Shown here: piece by piece, positions 42,701-52,789 of the stretch
Layout: each line of letters begins with the position of its first letter
Numbering within the stretch: position 1 is the first letter of the stretch
DNA from: Apostichopus japonicus
Lineage: Eukaryota > Echinodermata > Holothuroidea > Aspidochirotida > Stichopodidae
Length of the DNA stretch: 64,000 nt
Direction of reading: 5' to 3'
Assembly (NCBI RefSeq): GCF_037975245.1
Contig: NC_092577.1
Location: 30,531,398-30,595,397 of the forward strand
Translations under genes and position numbers: made by a program
Notes under the pieces: generated by a model
Database searches by the model: none
What the model saw: only the letters and a program-made list of their open reading frames with translations
Told to the model about the DNA's origin: nothing

Positions 42701-45700
42701 AACAACAGGCAGGTGAGCATTTACCTTACGTTTGAACATGAGGGTGTAGGGGGAGGGGATTTCAGAGGATATGGGGGTGTCCCTTAAGGTTGTAAGGATA
42801 TCCCTGAGAGAAGCTTTACTGCTTCCACTATCTGCCTTCTTCAACATGTTCTTGATGGTTTGGATGTTCCTTTCGGCTCGCCCGTTGGCCTGTTGGTGGT
42901 GAGGTGCACTAGTTTCGTGGGCGATTCCACGTTCCTGGCAAAACTCTTTCATCGCCTCGCTGGTGAGTTGAGGACCATTGTCCGAGATCAGTTTGGCTGG
43001 ACGGCCGAAGTCGGTGACGATGGAGTCCAGCCTGTCGAGGACTGCTTCGCTTCGCGTGTTTGGCAGAGGGTCTGCCCAGACGAATCCGGTGAAGTAGTCG
43101 ACTGCTTGGAGAAACTGCTGGCTCCCGTATTCGAACAGATCGATACCGATGATCTCCATTGCTTGCGAGGTTTGTATGGGTTTCACTGGCAGCTTGGATT
43201 GGCTTCGCTGATGTGTTTGGCATGGGACACAAGATTGAACCATGCGCTCAATATCATTGTTTAGACCTGGCCAGTACACCGATTGTCTGGCACGCAGTCG
43301 AGTCTTCTCGATGCCCTGGTGCTGCTGGTGTAGAACGCTTAGGATCTTGGGTCTCATTGTGTCGGGGATCAAGATCCTGGATCCTTTCAAAATCAACCCA
43401 TCATGTATTGCCATCTCGTGACGGTGCTGCCAATACGCGTAAGTTATTTCATTGCAGCGGTTTTTTTCTGAAGGCCATCCTTTCATGATGTGGCCTTTCA
43501 GAGATTGCAAGTTAGTGTCAGATGCAGTGGCTGCCCGGATTCTGTCTATAATGAACGGTTTCATGTTAGTTATCTCATGAACATGTACGTCTATGTGAGG
43601 GATCGGTTTGGGCTCGCGGTCTGTTGCTATACATCTCGAAAGACAGTCAGCCATGGGGACGTTCTGCGCAGATACGTACAGTACTTGATGGCGTAATTGT
43701 ATCCTTGCAGCTGCAGCATCAGTCTCTGCAGACGGCTTGGCATTTTGCTGATGTCTTTTTTCGCGATATCCTCCAGCGGTTTATGGTCAGAGCAGATGAT
43801 GAATTTGCGGCCGAAAACATGGTACTTAAAATAGTTGGTTGCCCATACTGCAGCTAATGTCTCTCGCTCGATGTTGCTGTAGTTAGCTTCAGCTCTGGTG
43901 AGGGCTTTTGATGCGAAGTGTACCGGCCTCCCGTCCTGCACCAGAACTGCTCTAATCCTTTCATAGATGCATCGCATTGTATTTCGATAGGCTTGCTCGC
44001 GTCGAAGTAGGCAAGAACAGGTGCTTTTGTGATGGTATACTTGATCTTATCCAGCGCTGCATCGTGGTTTTCTGTCCAGACAAATGCGGCGTCGTTCTGA
44101 AGGAGCTTTCTGAGGGGCTCAGTTAGCTGGCTCATTTTTGCGAACTTTGCAAGGTACTGAACGAGCCCGAGAAGCGATTGTAGCTCTTGCTTGGTAGATG
44201 GCGCTTTGAGGTTCCTGATTGCAGACACCTTTGCAGGGTCAGGTGCTATCCCATCGGCGCTTAGGATGTGACCAAATAATTTCACTTTGACCTGGTTGAA
44301 GTAGCACTTGTCGGAGTTTAGCCTGATGTTGTTTTGCCTACAGGCTTGGAATACCTTCTGAAGCGCTATGTCATGCTGCTCTTGGGTTTCAGCAGCAATC
44401 AGTATGTCATCTTTGATGCAGAAGACGTTGGCGATTCCTCCTAGGATACCATCTAGGTCTTGCTGGAAGATGTCTTGAGATGAGATTAGCCCGAATGGTA
44501 GCCGTGTAAAACAAAAACGCCCATAGATGGTACTGAACGTGGTGAGTGTTTGCGATGATGTGTCCAGTGGGATGTTCCAATACCCACTGCGTAGGTCAAG
44601 CGTTGAGAAGATCTTTGTGTTTCGTAGTTCTGGTAAGATGCCGTCTAGGGTTTTTGCGTAGTAGTGTGGGCGCTTGATGAACTTGTTTAGCTCGCGAGGA
44701 TCAAGGCACAGTCTCAGTGAACCGTTGGGCTTGGTCACTAGAACAATGTCATTGACCCAGTCAGTTGGTTCCCGCACCTCGCGAAGCATGCCCAGATCGA
44801 GTAACCGGTCTAACTCTTCACGTAGCGGTTGTTTAAGCGCATCTGGTGTTCGTCGAGCTGGTTTCACCACTGGTTCTGCATTGCTTGTTAGCTCAATGTG
44901 ATATTCGCTCGCAATTTTGCCTATTCCAGTGAAGACATCCTCGTTTTCCTTAATGATGTCTTCCTTCCGACCGTGCATGCATGCTTCATGAATGTCGTAG
45001 GAGGCGCAGCATTGTTGGCGCTCATCACATGTAAACCGAACAATGCCAAGCTCTTTGCATAGATCCAAACCGAACAGGTTGTTACCTGATTCTGTCACGT
45101 AGAAACTAACGCTGTCAACACGTTTTTCTCCATGCTGGACGCTAATCGCAGTTGCGCTTCCAAGATTTGTGATTGGTTTATTCCCATAGCCGCTTAATCG
45201 GACTGGTGATGGCTTAAGGGTGTGCTGTGGCCCGAAAAGTGCCCGATAGGTATCGAAATTGAGGATGTTCGCTTTTGCACCTGTGTCCACTTTTGCTTTG
45301 AGGCACAAACTCTTGTGCTGCTGGGTTTTCACCCTGGCAACCGCGTATTTCACTCCTTCCGTGTTATGCTGGTTCACAGTTTCGATGGTTTCTAGGTCAA
45401 ACCCATAACTGTCCGGATTGTCCGAATCGACGTCTCCGGCGTTAGCATGGATTTCATGTGCTTGTTTGTTTGCCGCGCAGTTTACACTCGGTTTCGACCG
45501 GCATTTCTTCCGCCAGTGGTTCCGCTTGCCACAGTTATTGCAAGTTTGGCCGAACGCTGGGCACTGCTTCGATTTATGAACTAACCCGCAGTTGCCACAT
45601 TCTCTATTTGGTCCAGCACTTGTTTCGCGGTTGTGCTGATATTGCGCTTGCCTAGGATTGTAACGTTTTGTATTTACTGTTTCGGTATCGGCAACCAGGC

Positions 45701-47895
45701 TCTGTTGTTTTCCGCTCATTGATTTGAGTTGTGAATTGGTCGCTTCGCTTATACGCAAACTTTCTAGTGCTGTTTTTAGTGTTGCGTCTGACTCTTTGAG
45801 TCGGAAAAGTCTTGCCTTCGCTGCTGCGTCTGTGCAACCAATGACTAGTTTATCCCTAATCATCTCTTGTTCTATGTCGCCGAACTTACAGTATTCTGCT
45901 AATTGCATCAGGCGCATGTAATATTGGTCGACTGTCTCTTCCTGTTGTTGAGATGATAGGAAAAACTTATGCCTGTCATATAAGACATTCCGTGCTGGCT
46001 TAAAGTGTTCGTCAAGTTTCTTGATTATGCTATCATGGCTTTTGCTTTCTGCGTCTGTTAATGTTAGTGATTATAGGCGCTTTCGGCATTCCATGCCCAT
46101 TATAGTTTTGAGTGTGGCTACCTGGACAGCTTGTTCTTTCTGGTCTAGGCCAACAGCTATCCTATAATCCAGCCAGGCTTCTTTAAACGCAGTCCAGTTT
46201 GTTTCCAGGTTCCCCGCGCAAACCATCGGTGACGGCGGCGGAATTGAATATGCCATGTTTTGAGCAAAGGCTGTGATACAGTACAACGGAATAAAGCTTA
46301 TACTCACACCTAAACACAGCAGCCTATCGTACGTTACCAGTGTTCAGTTCCGGTATTCACGTGCAACGATCGCTGGTTTCATTCGGCGATTTAGCCACAA
46401 TGTTCCACGTATTCGACGATTTCGCGATGAGAATCACGTCGCAGGGTCACCATGATATGTTCTTGTTAATGATTTTAGATAATAATAACAAACACAAAGA
46501 GATATGATGTAAAACAGAAACTATGGTGTATTGACTCGACATACGTCGTACTAAGGATCTTGCGAGAGTGACATGTAAACAAAAACATGTATGGAACGCC
46601 AGAAAAGCTTAAATGTAACACTGGCCTATCTTTGTATCTACAAGTATCAGAAGTTGAAAAGTAAGACTACTAAGACGGGGGGTGTTGATGGAGTGATGTG
46701 TATACGCAAATAAGATAATACAATAAGATTTATAAAGGGTACTAAATATCAGGCTGCATCAGTCCAATCGAATTTCTGCAAAGTGCCCTTTGACGTCGGT
46801 GCCTCCCCCCAGATTAAAAGTGCTTCCACTGCCCTTGTGTACCTTGCTAATTTTAATACATTATGTATTATTGAATTACGTACTATTTTAACTCGTTTGT
46901 TTTTTGGGTTTAAAAGTGATATTGAATGAGGTTTCTCAAGTTAGCAAGAGGCCAGGGAACCAGAATGAACATTCGGGAAGGGCTGTTTCCTGCCATCTGA
47001 GGGGTTTGTAAAACCAAAAATGTTCTTGTACGCTCCGCGCCAACCAATGGTGGCGCTCCGCTCAGATAGTCATGCCTACAACTTTGAAAATCCATATCAA
47101 TCGCAAAAAGTGCTCCCCCCCTTTCAAATTCCTGGCTACGTCGCTGGGCCTTGCCTATACTAGTTAATTACTTTACTAGTATAGTCAGTATTGCGAAGTT
47201 CGGCATACTGCGAAGTTTTGGACACCCTAAGAAATACACGATTTCACCATGAAAAACTACAGGAAGAGCCAAATTTCACCAAAAAGTACGAAGCTACAGT
47301 TATTTTCTCTCACAAATGACCCGTGTGCAAGAAATTACTTACATATTTGTCAACAAAATGACGAAGATCTATGAAGTCTGTTATAATTACTGAAAGAGCA
47401 ACTGCGCCACCCATTTTATCACCAGCTCCACACTGTGGGTTGCGCGTCCGAACTTCGCAATACTCTAGCAAAGAAATACCAGTTCCACAATCACGAAGAA
47501 TCTTCTTGGAAAACAACGTGAAAACAGTTTGCAGGAAAGAAAGTTTGGCCGTGTATCGTACTATAACACAATTCTCCCACCATATGAAGTATATTTTCTG
47601 GTGAATTATACCAGAAGATTTAGTTTTGGGGTGTTTTAAGTCTTAAGTGTCCGAACTTCGAAGTCACCATGCTACTAATAAGGTAGGCTATGTGGCGTTA
47701 TAACGTAAGACTGCCGACATTTCGCCAAAAGGGAAGCGTAGCTTTTCAATAACTGGTATATGGAGGATTCAATAATACATTTAATTTAAATCATGAAGAA
47801 AATGTACTTAAGATACAGATAGTACTTACGGACAGGCGAAAGTCGAAATGTTCATGTGCGAAAATAATCATGAACTGCCTAAGGGGCGCAGCCAT
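27724..47895 (-). CDS. TRMT11: tRNA (guanine-10-N2)-methyltransferase catalytic subunit, TRM11 homologue
   Basis: Eleven coding exons in transcript order: 47895-47830, 39643-39575, 38219-37968, 36821-36684, 36559-36403, 35461-35330, 34914-34783, 33048-32976, 32070-31939, 29271-29151 and 27858-27724. They total 1407 nt (468 residues plus stop; human has about 463), with all phases compatible. The N terminus (MAAPLRQFMIIFAHEHFDFR) and the following exons form the THUMP-containing region. The Rossmann methyltransferase has DPFVGTG (SAM motif I, about residue 222) and catalytic DPPYG (about 315), then LVYWLPV and TISRRLITMEKYQSM. With TRMT112 the family makes m2G10 in cytosolic tRNAs. Intron 1 (39644-47829) holds the nested transposon stack. 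The gene is head-to-head with FAM8A1. Confidence 0.95.
29421..29500 (-). repeat. tRNA-derived sequence (SINE-like) in a TRMT11 intron
   Basis: Read on the minus strand, GGGTAGTTCAACGGTAAGAT is a good tRNA D-arm/A box, and GATTTTGATCC about 45 nt later is a degenerate B box. The B box departs from GGTTCGAATCC, so a SINE remnant or tRNA pseudogene is more likely than an active tRNA. Confidence 0.45.
29872..30231. mobile_element. Possible small MITE in a TRMT11 intron
   Basis: Imperfect inverted termini: TACGGTAACCACATTTTCCC at the left, and a right end whose complement begins TAAGGTGACCGCACGTCCC. The interior contains a palindromic GGGGACAT...GTCCCCG region. No target-site duplication was resolved, so this is tentative. 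Confidence 0.3.
30455..30575 (+). repeat. 3'-tail-like interspersed repeat, copy 2
   Basis: Diverged counterpart of 24150-24290, sharing the GATTAAGCCC...TTCTTAG..ACTTCCT block and the terminal GAAACAAATAAAT. It lies in the TRMT11 intron between exons 29151-29271 and 31939-32070. Confidence 0.4.
33457..34178 (-). mobile_element. Non-autonomous DNA transposon, 6-bp TSD family, copy 2 (inverted, in a TRMT11 intron)
   Basis: A 722-bp copy of the element at 2398-3053 in opposite orientation, with termini CAGGGATGTAAGT / ACTTACATCCCTG and an exact 6-bp duplication TTACTG at 33451-33456 and 34179-34184. One end is duplicated: the CCGTAAAAATAC...ACTTACATCCCTG terminus occurs at about 34093-34130 and again at 34140-34178. 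It lies in the intron just upstream of the DPPYG exon (32976-33048). Confidence 0.85.
35687..35869. repeat. Two-copy tandem repeat of about 95 bp
   Basis: CTGAAACTTAG(T)AATATGCATACATT...TTTATTGTTAAATTTTTTAAACATATTT occurs at 35687-35781 and 35782-35869, each copy ending in a T-rich stretch. It lies in the TRMT11 intron between exons 35330-35461 and 36403-36559. Confidence 0.85.
36222..36246 (+). repeat. Poly-A run in a TRMT11 intron
   Basis: About 25 consecutive A residues (plus strand) between TRMT11 exons 6 and 5. It may be the tail of an old retroposon, but no body could be identified. Confidence 0.7.
37402..37786. mobile_element. hAT-like MITE (385 bp) in a TRMT11 intron
   Basis: Termini CAGTGGCGGAGC and GCTCCGCCACTG are perfect 12-bp inverted repeats. 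The flanking 8-mers CTAGCAGC (37394-37401) and ATAGCAGC (37787-37794) match at 7 of 8 positions, as expected for an aged hAT target duplication. Subterminal G-run/C-run stretches and the motif GGTGGCGCTCCGCTCAGATA are shared with the elements at 40185-47146 and 55403-58587. No transposase. Confidence 0.85.
40884..41190. repeat. Segment of element A paralogous to the interior of element B
   Basis: GGGCGTAGCCAGTATGTAGCAC, CATTCAACACTCTACCC, GATCTTGTCAGTTTTT and CATTTACTAGCTACAGTT recur in the same order at about 41355-41870. The final CTACAAGTATCAGAAGTTGA block recurs at 46636-46655, beyond the gypsy insertion. The shared stretch therefore predates the gypsy insertion. Confidence 0.75.
41871..42039 (-). 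repeat. 3' LTR of the gypsy element
   Basis: 169 bp, about 99% identical to the 5' LTR at 46453-46620. The polypurine tract lies immediately upstream on the transcribed strand (42040-42050). Confidence 0.93.
42040..42050 (-). promoter_or_regulatory. Polypurine tract of the gypsy element
   Basis: The minus strand reads AAGAAGGGGGA immediately before the 3' LTR, the expected plus-strand priming site for reverse transcription. Confidence 0.7.
42293..46307 (-). pseudogene. Broken gag-pol of the Ty3/gypsy element
   Basis: Three open segments cover one gag-pol. Segment 1, from the start near 46307/46256, stops at an in-frame TAA (46073-46071) in gag. The same frame then resumes to 43854 and contains two zinc knuckles (second one CNNCGKRNHWRKKC, CX2CX4HX4C), protease KVDTGAKANIL, RT motifs LDLRSGYW and CIKDDILIA with both catalytic Asp, and the start of RNase H. 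A frameshift near 43950 moves RNase H (DHKPLEDI) into 43977-43627, and a second near 43660 moves the rest into 43654-42293. That last segment has the integrase zinc finger (ending CVPCQTH) and the DDE core (GIDLFEYG, LISDNGPQ, then the Glu in GRAERN). Gag and pol share one frame by design. Not functional as written. Confidence 0.93.
46435..46452 (-). promoter_or_regulatory. tRNA primer-binding site of the gypsy element
   Basis: The minus strand directly after the 5' LTR reads TGGTGACCCTGCGACGTG, beginning with the TGG that pairs with a tRNA CCA end. The tRNA species is not identified. Confidence 0.6.
46453..46620 (-). repeat. 5' LTR of the gypsy element
   Basis: 168 bp, bounded by TGTTACATTTAAGC and GAACATATCA in transcript orientation. 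It differs from the 3' LTR by one base change (G/C near 46571) and one A indel, so the insertion is recent. No obvious AATAAA is present. Confidence 0.93.
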
Positions 47896-48267
47896 ATTGT
47901 TGTTAAAGTAAGTGGAAATAAACAATTGTGTTGGCGAGTGACATTACCAAAGTCAAATTTTGCATTTAACAATAAAAATATCAATATAAAAACTTAAATA
48001 ATCTTTTTACCACTAAATATTAATGATACAAGGTTGCCTTTTTTTAAATATCATAAAAGACGAAATATGGATTCCATCTTACACTGGAGATTAATCGTCT
48101 GTAGGTTTTAAGTTTATGTAATACTTACTATACTGTAAATACGGTTCTAAAATCTTTGCTTTCTTATACAGTATACATAGGCCTATACATGCAAGAAAAG
48201 CGGAAATCTCTTGCTTCAACTTAAATATTTCACTTGGAGATTTGGAAGATAAGGCTAGCAAGACCAG
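47896..48267. promoter_or_regulatory. Bidirectional promoter region between TRMT11 and FAM8A1
   Basis: 372 bp separate the divergent start codons. The TRMT11 start lies in AATATGGCTGC (minus strand), a close match to a YY1 site overlapping the ATG, comparable to the EMC2 start. The rest is AT-rich with no TATA box that I would assign. Confidence 0.5.
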
Positions 48268-51200
48268 ATGTCTTCAGACATCGACAAGGTGGCGGAAGAA
48301 TTAAGAAGAAGAGGCGTAGCCTCTCAAGATTCGAAAGAACAATGTAGGACGACATCTGAATCAAGTCCAATGCAAACAACATCTTCAAAACAATATGTGC
48401 AGGCAGTTTCCCAATGGCTAGACTTATACAGGAGCCATTACATGGCCCACTATACAATGACGGTTGCACCATATTACATGGCAATGGGCTATGCCCAAGC
48501 AGCTTGTCAGTTTATGGTGAGCCAGTCTGGTTCTGGTAACGTTATTAACATCAATAGTGGTGCTAATCCATTGTCAGGGACACCACAACCTAACCAAGCA
48601 GCTAGTGTTGGGAATGCACAGAATGGTGGACGTGTTCTTGGTGAGGACTTTTTCTCTCTTTATTTCTTTCCTATTTGCCCTCCTCACATGATTGAAAATT
48701 GGCAGGCCATAGGTGTGCTAGACTCTCTGGGAGGTTTTCTTTGCTAATCTTCTTCTTTAATATCTTTTGAGGATCCACATCATGGACATTCAGCACTCTT
48801 TTCCAAGATTGATTGTTTTCTTTTTACATGCCTACATATATTAAGTTGGGCCTTAGCATCATTTGTGGTTCTTGTTTCTTGTTAAAGAGCTCTACAAAGT
48901 TACACAGTCAGAATATTACCTTAAGCATAAAACATTATCAAGGTGAAATGTTTTGCTACTTCTCCCAGTGCAGTTGCTTCATGTTTGTTCTTTTGCAGTG
49001 TCCATCAAATGACTTAAAATATATGCAAATTATTTAGATAAATTTAGACAACTAACACTTTGTTTGATGAATACACCTTGAGAACGGTACGCCTACCATC
49101 TATATCATATATCTCATATATATATTTCATAATTAAATGAAAGTTGTTTTGTTTTTCTTTTACAGCCCGTGAATATGTAGTCCCTTCCATCTACCGGAGG
49201 GTTTTTGCCGAGTTAATCGATTTTGTGCTCCTTTTTTCAATCAAACTGACCATTACTATGTATGCCATACTTTACTTTGGTATTGTGTAAGTATACGTTC
49301 AATGTCTTTCCTATGATACAAATAGCCATTAGAAATATACATTGAAATGTGTTGGGTGCTTTAAACGCACTCATTTGGCTGTTATCAGTTTTCACACTCT
49401 GAGCTTCAAGGAGTCACCAAATTGAAAAATGTGCATTTGCTCATACATCTATGTGTCTATATTTCACATAGGAAGACTGTTCCTTCAGGATATTGTAACA
49501 TTCTGCAATAAAAGTTCTATACTATAAAATCCTTACCAGTGAATTCAATGGTTTGAGGCCCACAAATGAGTACTACCAATAATAGATAGAAATTTCTTTT
49601 CTGGTTCTCACTTAATTCTTGGAAAACTCCTTAACTCACTTGGTCTACATTAGTCAGATAGGTGGAATTTTAAGCTAATCATATGACAAGGATTCACAAA
49701 GCCAACTGGCTTTGTGGTTTGTTTAATGGGTAGGGGGGGGCGGGCTTTTCTTGGCTATGACTTATTTTTTTTTTTTGGGTTAGATAATTACTGAGCCCTA
49801 AATGAAGGCTTCAACACAACTAGCATTATTAGTAAATATTATAAATTATTATTTCCAGTGACCAAACCTCATTTGCTCTGAAATTCCTGGCAGAAGAAAT
49901 TGATGAAGATGCCACGATGGACGACTTACAACAGGTGTTAGGAATTGCTGTGATTTACAGGTCATTTGTCTGCATTTATGAGGTATTTGATATTCATGAA
50001 TATGCAAAGTGGTCTTTTTCGATACACTGTATCAGTCAAGGTTTATTAATGGCTGATGAATGCAAGTATGCTGCTTCCCCTACTCCTGGTGGCAATAATA
50101 ATAAAGCCAGTTAGTATTTCCTCACACATCTCTTACATGATGCACTAACCACTGCCTGCTTTCCCCTACCCATTTCACCTCCCCTCAAGTTGCTGAAAGT
50201 TGCTAAATCTAGTAATGTCATTAAATATTGCACTATGACATTGCTGTCAGCCCTCTCCCTCCTTCCTTCCTTCCCTCTTAAAGGCATTGAAGACTCACCC
50301 CAAACTGCGTGCGGCCATCTGAAAAAGTTAACTTTCTGTTGCTTGCGTGTGACGTTTTGTTCGTGTCGCTACAAAATGCAGACAGTAATGAAACGTGATA
50401 CCTTAATTGTTATCTTTAGCTGGACCTGAGATGTCCATCACTGTATCGTTTGTATACTGTGCTGTGGGAATTGACCGCAGCTGTATGTACTGACTGTACA
50501 CTAGTGTCTAATTACCGATGGTACTGTAGCAAGCTGTTTGTGTATTTTCTGGGATCGATGGTGGAGTTTCAAAACTTCTGTTACACCTGATTCGAAACTA
50601 GATCAAATTACCGGCATTAGAAGTTTCTTTTTGCGCAAGTCTTCACACCCTTTAAAGTTTCTAAATTGTGAATTTGTTTTTTTGTGCAATCATCATGCAA
50701 ACTTGCGATGTTCGGTCAATAACTCATAACTACATATGCATGTTTTTTTTTCATAAACTCCCCCATCGTAGACGATATTTCTTGCGAGTACTATGAGAAG
50801 GGCCACGCTGGGTGGCGCTACTCCCGGCAAGTTTCTGATGGGCCTGCGTACCATCTCCTGCGAGAGAGTCCAGACCATCGCTCCCAGGAGAGTTCAAGTA
50901 ACCCTACCAGATAACCTGACGTATACACAGTGAGTAATCGGTCGAAAACAAGAAAGTTAACAGTGCGTAAGTTTAAGTTAACGGTAAAGGAAGAATAGGT
51001 AGATTTCACACACAACCACCACACAGGAGGATTGAATGTACGAGCATCACATTAATGCCAACAGAAATATCTAGTCGATAATGAGGGGAAATGATATAAT
51101 GTGTCAGGATCAATAGGTTTCCCAAACTTGAGAGAGTCGCATCGTATAAGTCGGCGATGGCTGTTTTGCCGAAACAGATTGTGTGGTGTGGTTTTAATGG

Positions 51201-51798
51201 TCGGTTATTAAACTATCAACGATATACAGAGCTGAAGTTAGTGATGAATTCCACGGTGTCATGGATTGACTACACTATACCCGTGTCAGTTAACGATCTT
51301 TTATAGTCAACCCATTCATTTGATTACCAGTGAAAATCAGGTACCGTTTTGACTGTAGTTTGACTAACACACTGTTACCAGGAGTTGACTACACCTTCTG
51401 ACACAGACTATAACCAGTCAACTGTCACATTTATTACAAGTCAGTCAGATTTTGTAACTAGTGTAACCGCCTTGCGCATGGGTTAACTATATCTGTGTGG
51501 TGTTATGAGTCTAAATGTTTTTATTACTCATTCAGTTTGTTAAGTTAATTAAGGCCAAAGTTTCATGTGTTCAATATTTTCTCTCTCTCCACCTCTCTCT
51601 GTCCTTATTCTTTCCAGAGCATTTGGTCGTGCGGTCATCAAGAACTTCTCGATGGCTTTCTTTTTCCCAGCATGCATCACCATCTTTTTCAATCCCCACC
51701 TGCGTTCTACCTACGACATCATAACCAAGACTATGGTTGTATCCGTTAGTCAAGATTTTCCCAACGATGTAAACAACAACAGGAACCCTGGAAGGTAA
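48268..51798 (+). CDS. FAM8A1: FAM8A1-like RDD-domain ER membrane protein
   Basis: Five coding exons: 48268-48640, 49166-49286, 49859-49982, 50772-50929 and 51618-51798, totalling 957 nt (318 residues plus stop). Human FAM8A1 is longer (about 413), mainly in its N-terminal region. The N-terminal about 120 residues are polar and low-complexity. The RDD domain follows: REYVVPSIYRRVFAELIDF with the first membrane segment (about 140-165), EEIDEDATMDDLQ, a second segment around VLGIAVIYRSFVCIYE, the conserved GGATPGKFLMGLRT, and a third segment in FSMAFFFPACITIFF before RSTYDIITKTMVV. In mammals FAM8A1 is a cofactor of the HRD1 ER-associated degradation complex; that role here is inferred. Intron 3 contains a TTAA-flanked MITE (50282-50651). 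Confidence 0.93.
50282..50651 (+). mobile_element. TTAA-flanked MITE, copy 1 (in a FAM8A1 intron)
   Basis: A 370-bp element running from AGGCATTGAAGACTC to GTCTTCACACCCT, flanked on both sides by TTAA (50278-50281 and 50652-50655). Its termini are imperfect inverted repeats starting AGG. A TTAA target points to piggyBac- or Kolobok-type mobilisation; the superfamily is not settled. About 90% identical to the two halves of the copy at 55111-58666. Confidence 0.8.
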
Positions 51799-52315
51799 CA
51801 TGTCAAATTTCAAAACAGTTGAGGGGCAGTCTGCCCGAGGGGAAGAAGAACAACAACCTGTTGCTTATAAGTTATATATGTAAAAAGATCTGATTCGAGT
51901 ACTATGCATTATGGTTTTTGTAGAAAAATATGTCTCCAGTCTTTCATAAACTGTCATAATTGTACGTCAACGAAAAAACTGGAAAATTACTACAATGACT
52001 GGAAGAACTGACCACCAGTGAATCAATTTTTATTGAATGTTCAATCAAGTTTATATCGAGTTAATATTATACCAGTGACTGTTTAGAAACACATAGGGTC
52101 GATATCTTACAAATGCAGTCTGTGTGATTTTTATTTAGGGAGGGGGGAGATGAGGGGGGGGGGATTGCTTGTTCTCTAAAGGATAAAGGTTTTTGGGAAG
52201 ACTAATTAATTAAATATCAATGTAAAGGCTTGATATGAAGTGTGAAACGTGAATTAGTGTAATTCACAGCAAATGACAAAACAAGAAGAAGAAATTTTAC
52301 TGAGCTCTGAAATTA

Positions 52316-52321
52316 AATAAA
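52316..52321 (+). promoter_or_regulatory. Candidate poly(A) signal of FAM8A1
   Basis: AATAAA about 520 nt downstream of the FAM8A1 stop codon. Assigned by position only. Confidence 0.3.
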
Positions 52322-52789
52322 TGCAACATATTAATCTAGAAGTTGAAACAGTAAATTTTAATTAGGGTAAGCCATTAAGTGAAACCTCAAGTCAAAGCTG
52401 ATTGTCGAAATTAAAATTTATTGAAGTACTAATTTTGTTTTTTATATATATGTATGATATCGCAAAAATTATTAAGCATCCAAGGGCAATATATATGAAT
52501 CCATCTCTCAAAATATTTTAGTGTTTGATGGTTGTTTCCTTGGTTTGTCTATACCCAAAGGTTTCCGACTGACACACACGCCCTGCAAAGAAGTGGTTGA
52601 TAGAGGTTTATAACAAATAAAATGTAAGGCTAGATGGCTCATCAACCAAACATGAATCAATTTTTGAAGCTTATTTAAAGATGTTTTATTTAATTATATG
52701 TTTATAACAGTATTAGAACAGGGTAGTCCAGGGAAAAAATCTATGTTAGACCGACGAATGAGGAACACATTGTAAGCAGTCCTGGTGAA

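Larger units (their letters stand above)
41871..46620 (-). mobile_element. Ty3/gypsy LTR retrotransposon, innermost layer, minus strand
   Basis: A complete 4,750-bp element. Two short LTRs (169 and 168 bp) start TG and end CA in transcript orientation, and an exact 5-bp duplication CTGGC flanks the element (41866-41870 and 46621-46625). A primer-binding site starting TGG abuts the 5' LTR, and a purine tract AAGAAGGGGGA abuts the 3' LTR. Domains run in gypsy order: gag zinc knuckles, protease, RT, RNase H, integrase. No envelope gene. The coding region is interrupted by one stop and two frameshifts. It lies inside hAT-like element B in TRMT11 intron 1, antisense to none of its exons (same strand as TRMT11). 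Confidence 0.95.
41199..46837. mobile_element. hAT-like element B, nested inside element A
   Basis: The ends CAAGGGCGGCGGAACC and, complemented, CAAGGGCAGTGGAAGC form imperfect inverted repeats. An exact 8-bp duplication, TGTACCTT, flanks them (41191-41198 and 46838-46845). Without the gypsy insertion it is about 0.9 kb. Its interior (from GGGGCGTAGCCAGTATGTAGCAC at about 41355) is paralogous to element A sequence starting near 40884, so the two layers share an ancestral segment. Confidence 0.8.
40185..47146. mobile_element. hAT-like element A, outer layer of the nested stack in TRMT11 intron 1
   Basis: The left end CAGGGACATAGCCAGG and the complement of the right end CAGCGACGTAGCCAGG form a 16-bp inverted repeat with two mismatches. 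An exact 8-bp duplication, GGCCTTGC, flanks it (40177-40184 and 47147-47154), the hAT signature. Without the inner insertions the element is only about 1.3 kb and carries no transposase. Its right subterminal region (about 47030-47070) has the GCTCCGCGCCAACCA / GGTGGCGCTCCGCTCAGATA motif seen in the other hAT-like elements here. Confidence 0.85.

Noticed and set aside
42860-43488. Plus-strand open frames opposite the integrase region
   Set aside because: Antisense shadows of the gypsy pol gene, with no motif of their own.
44410-44440. Non-canonical RT box (IKDD instead of YxDD) as a sign of a dead enzyme
   Set aside because: Both catalytic aspartates are present, and I recall gypsy-group elements with a non-aromatic residue at the first position. 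The stop and frameshifts are the real defects.
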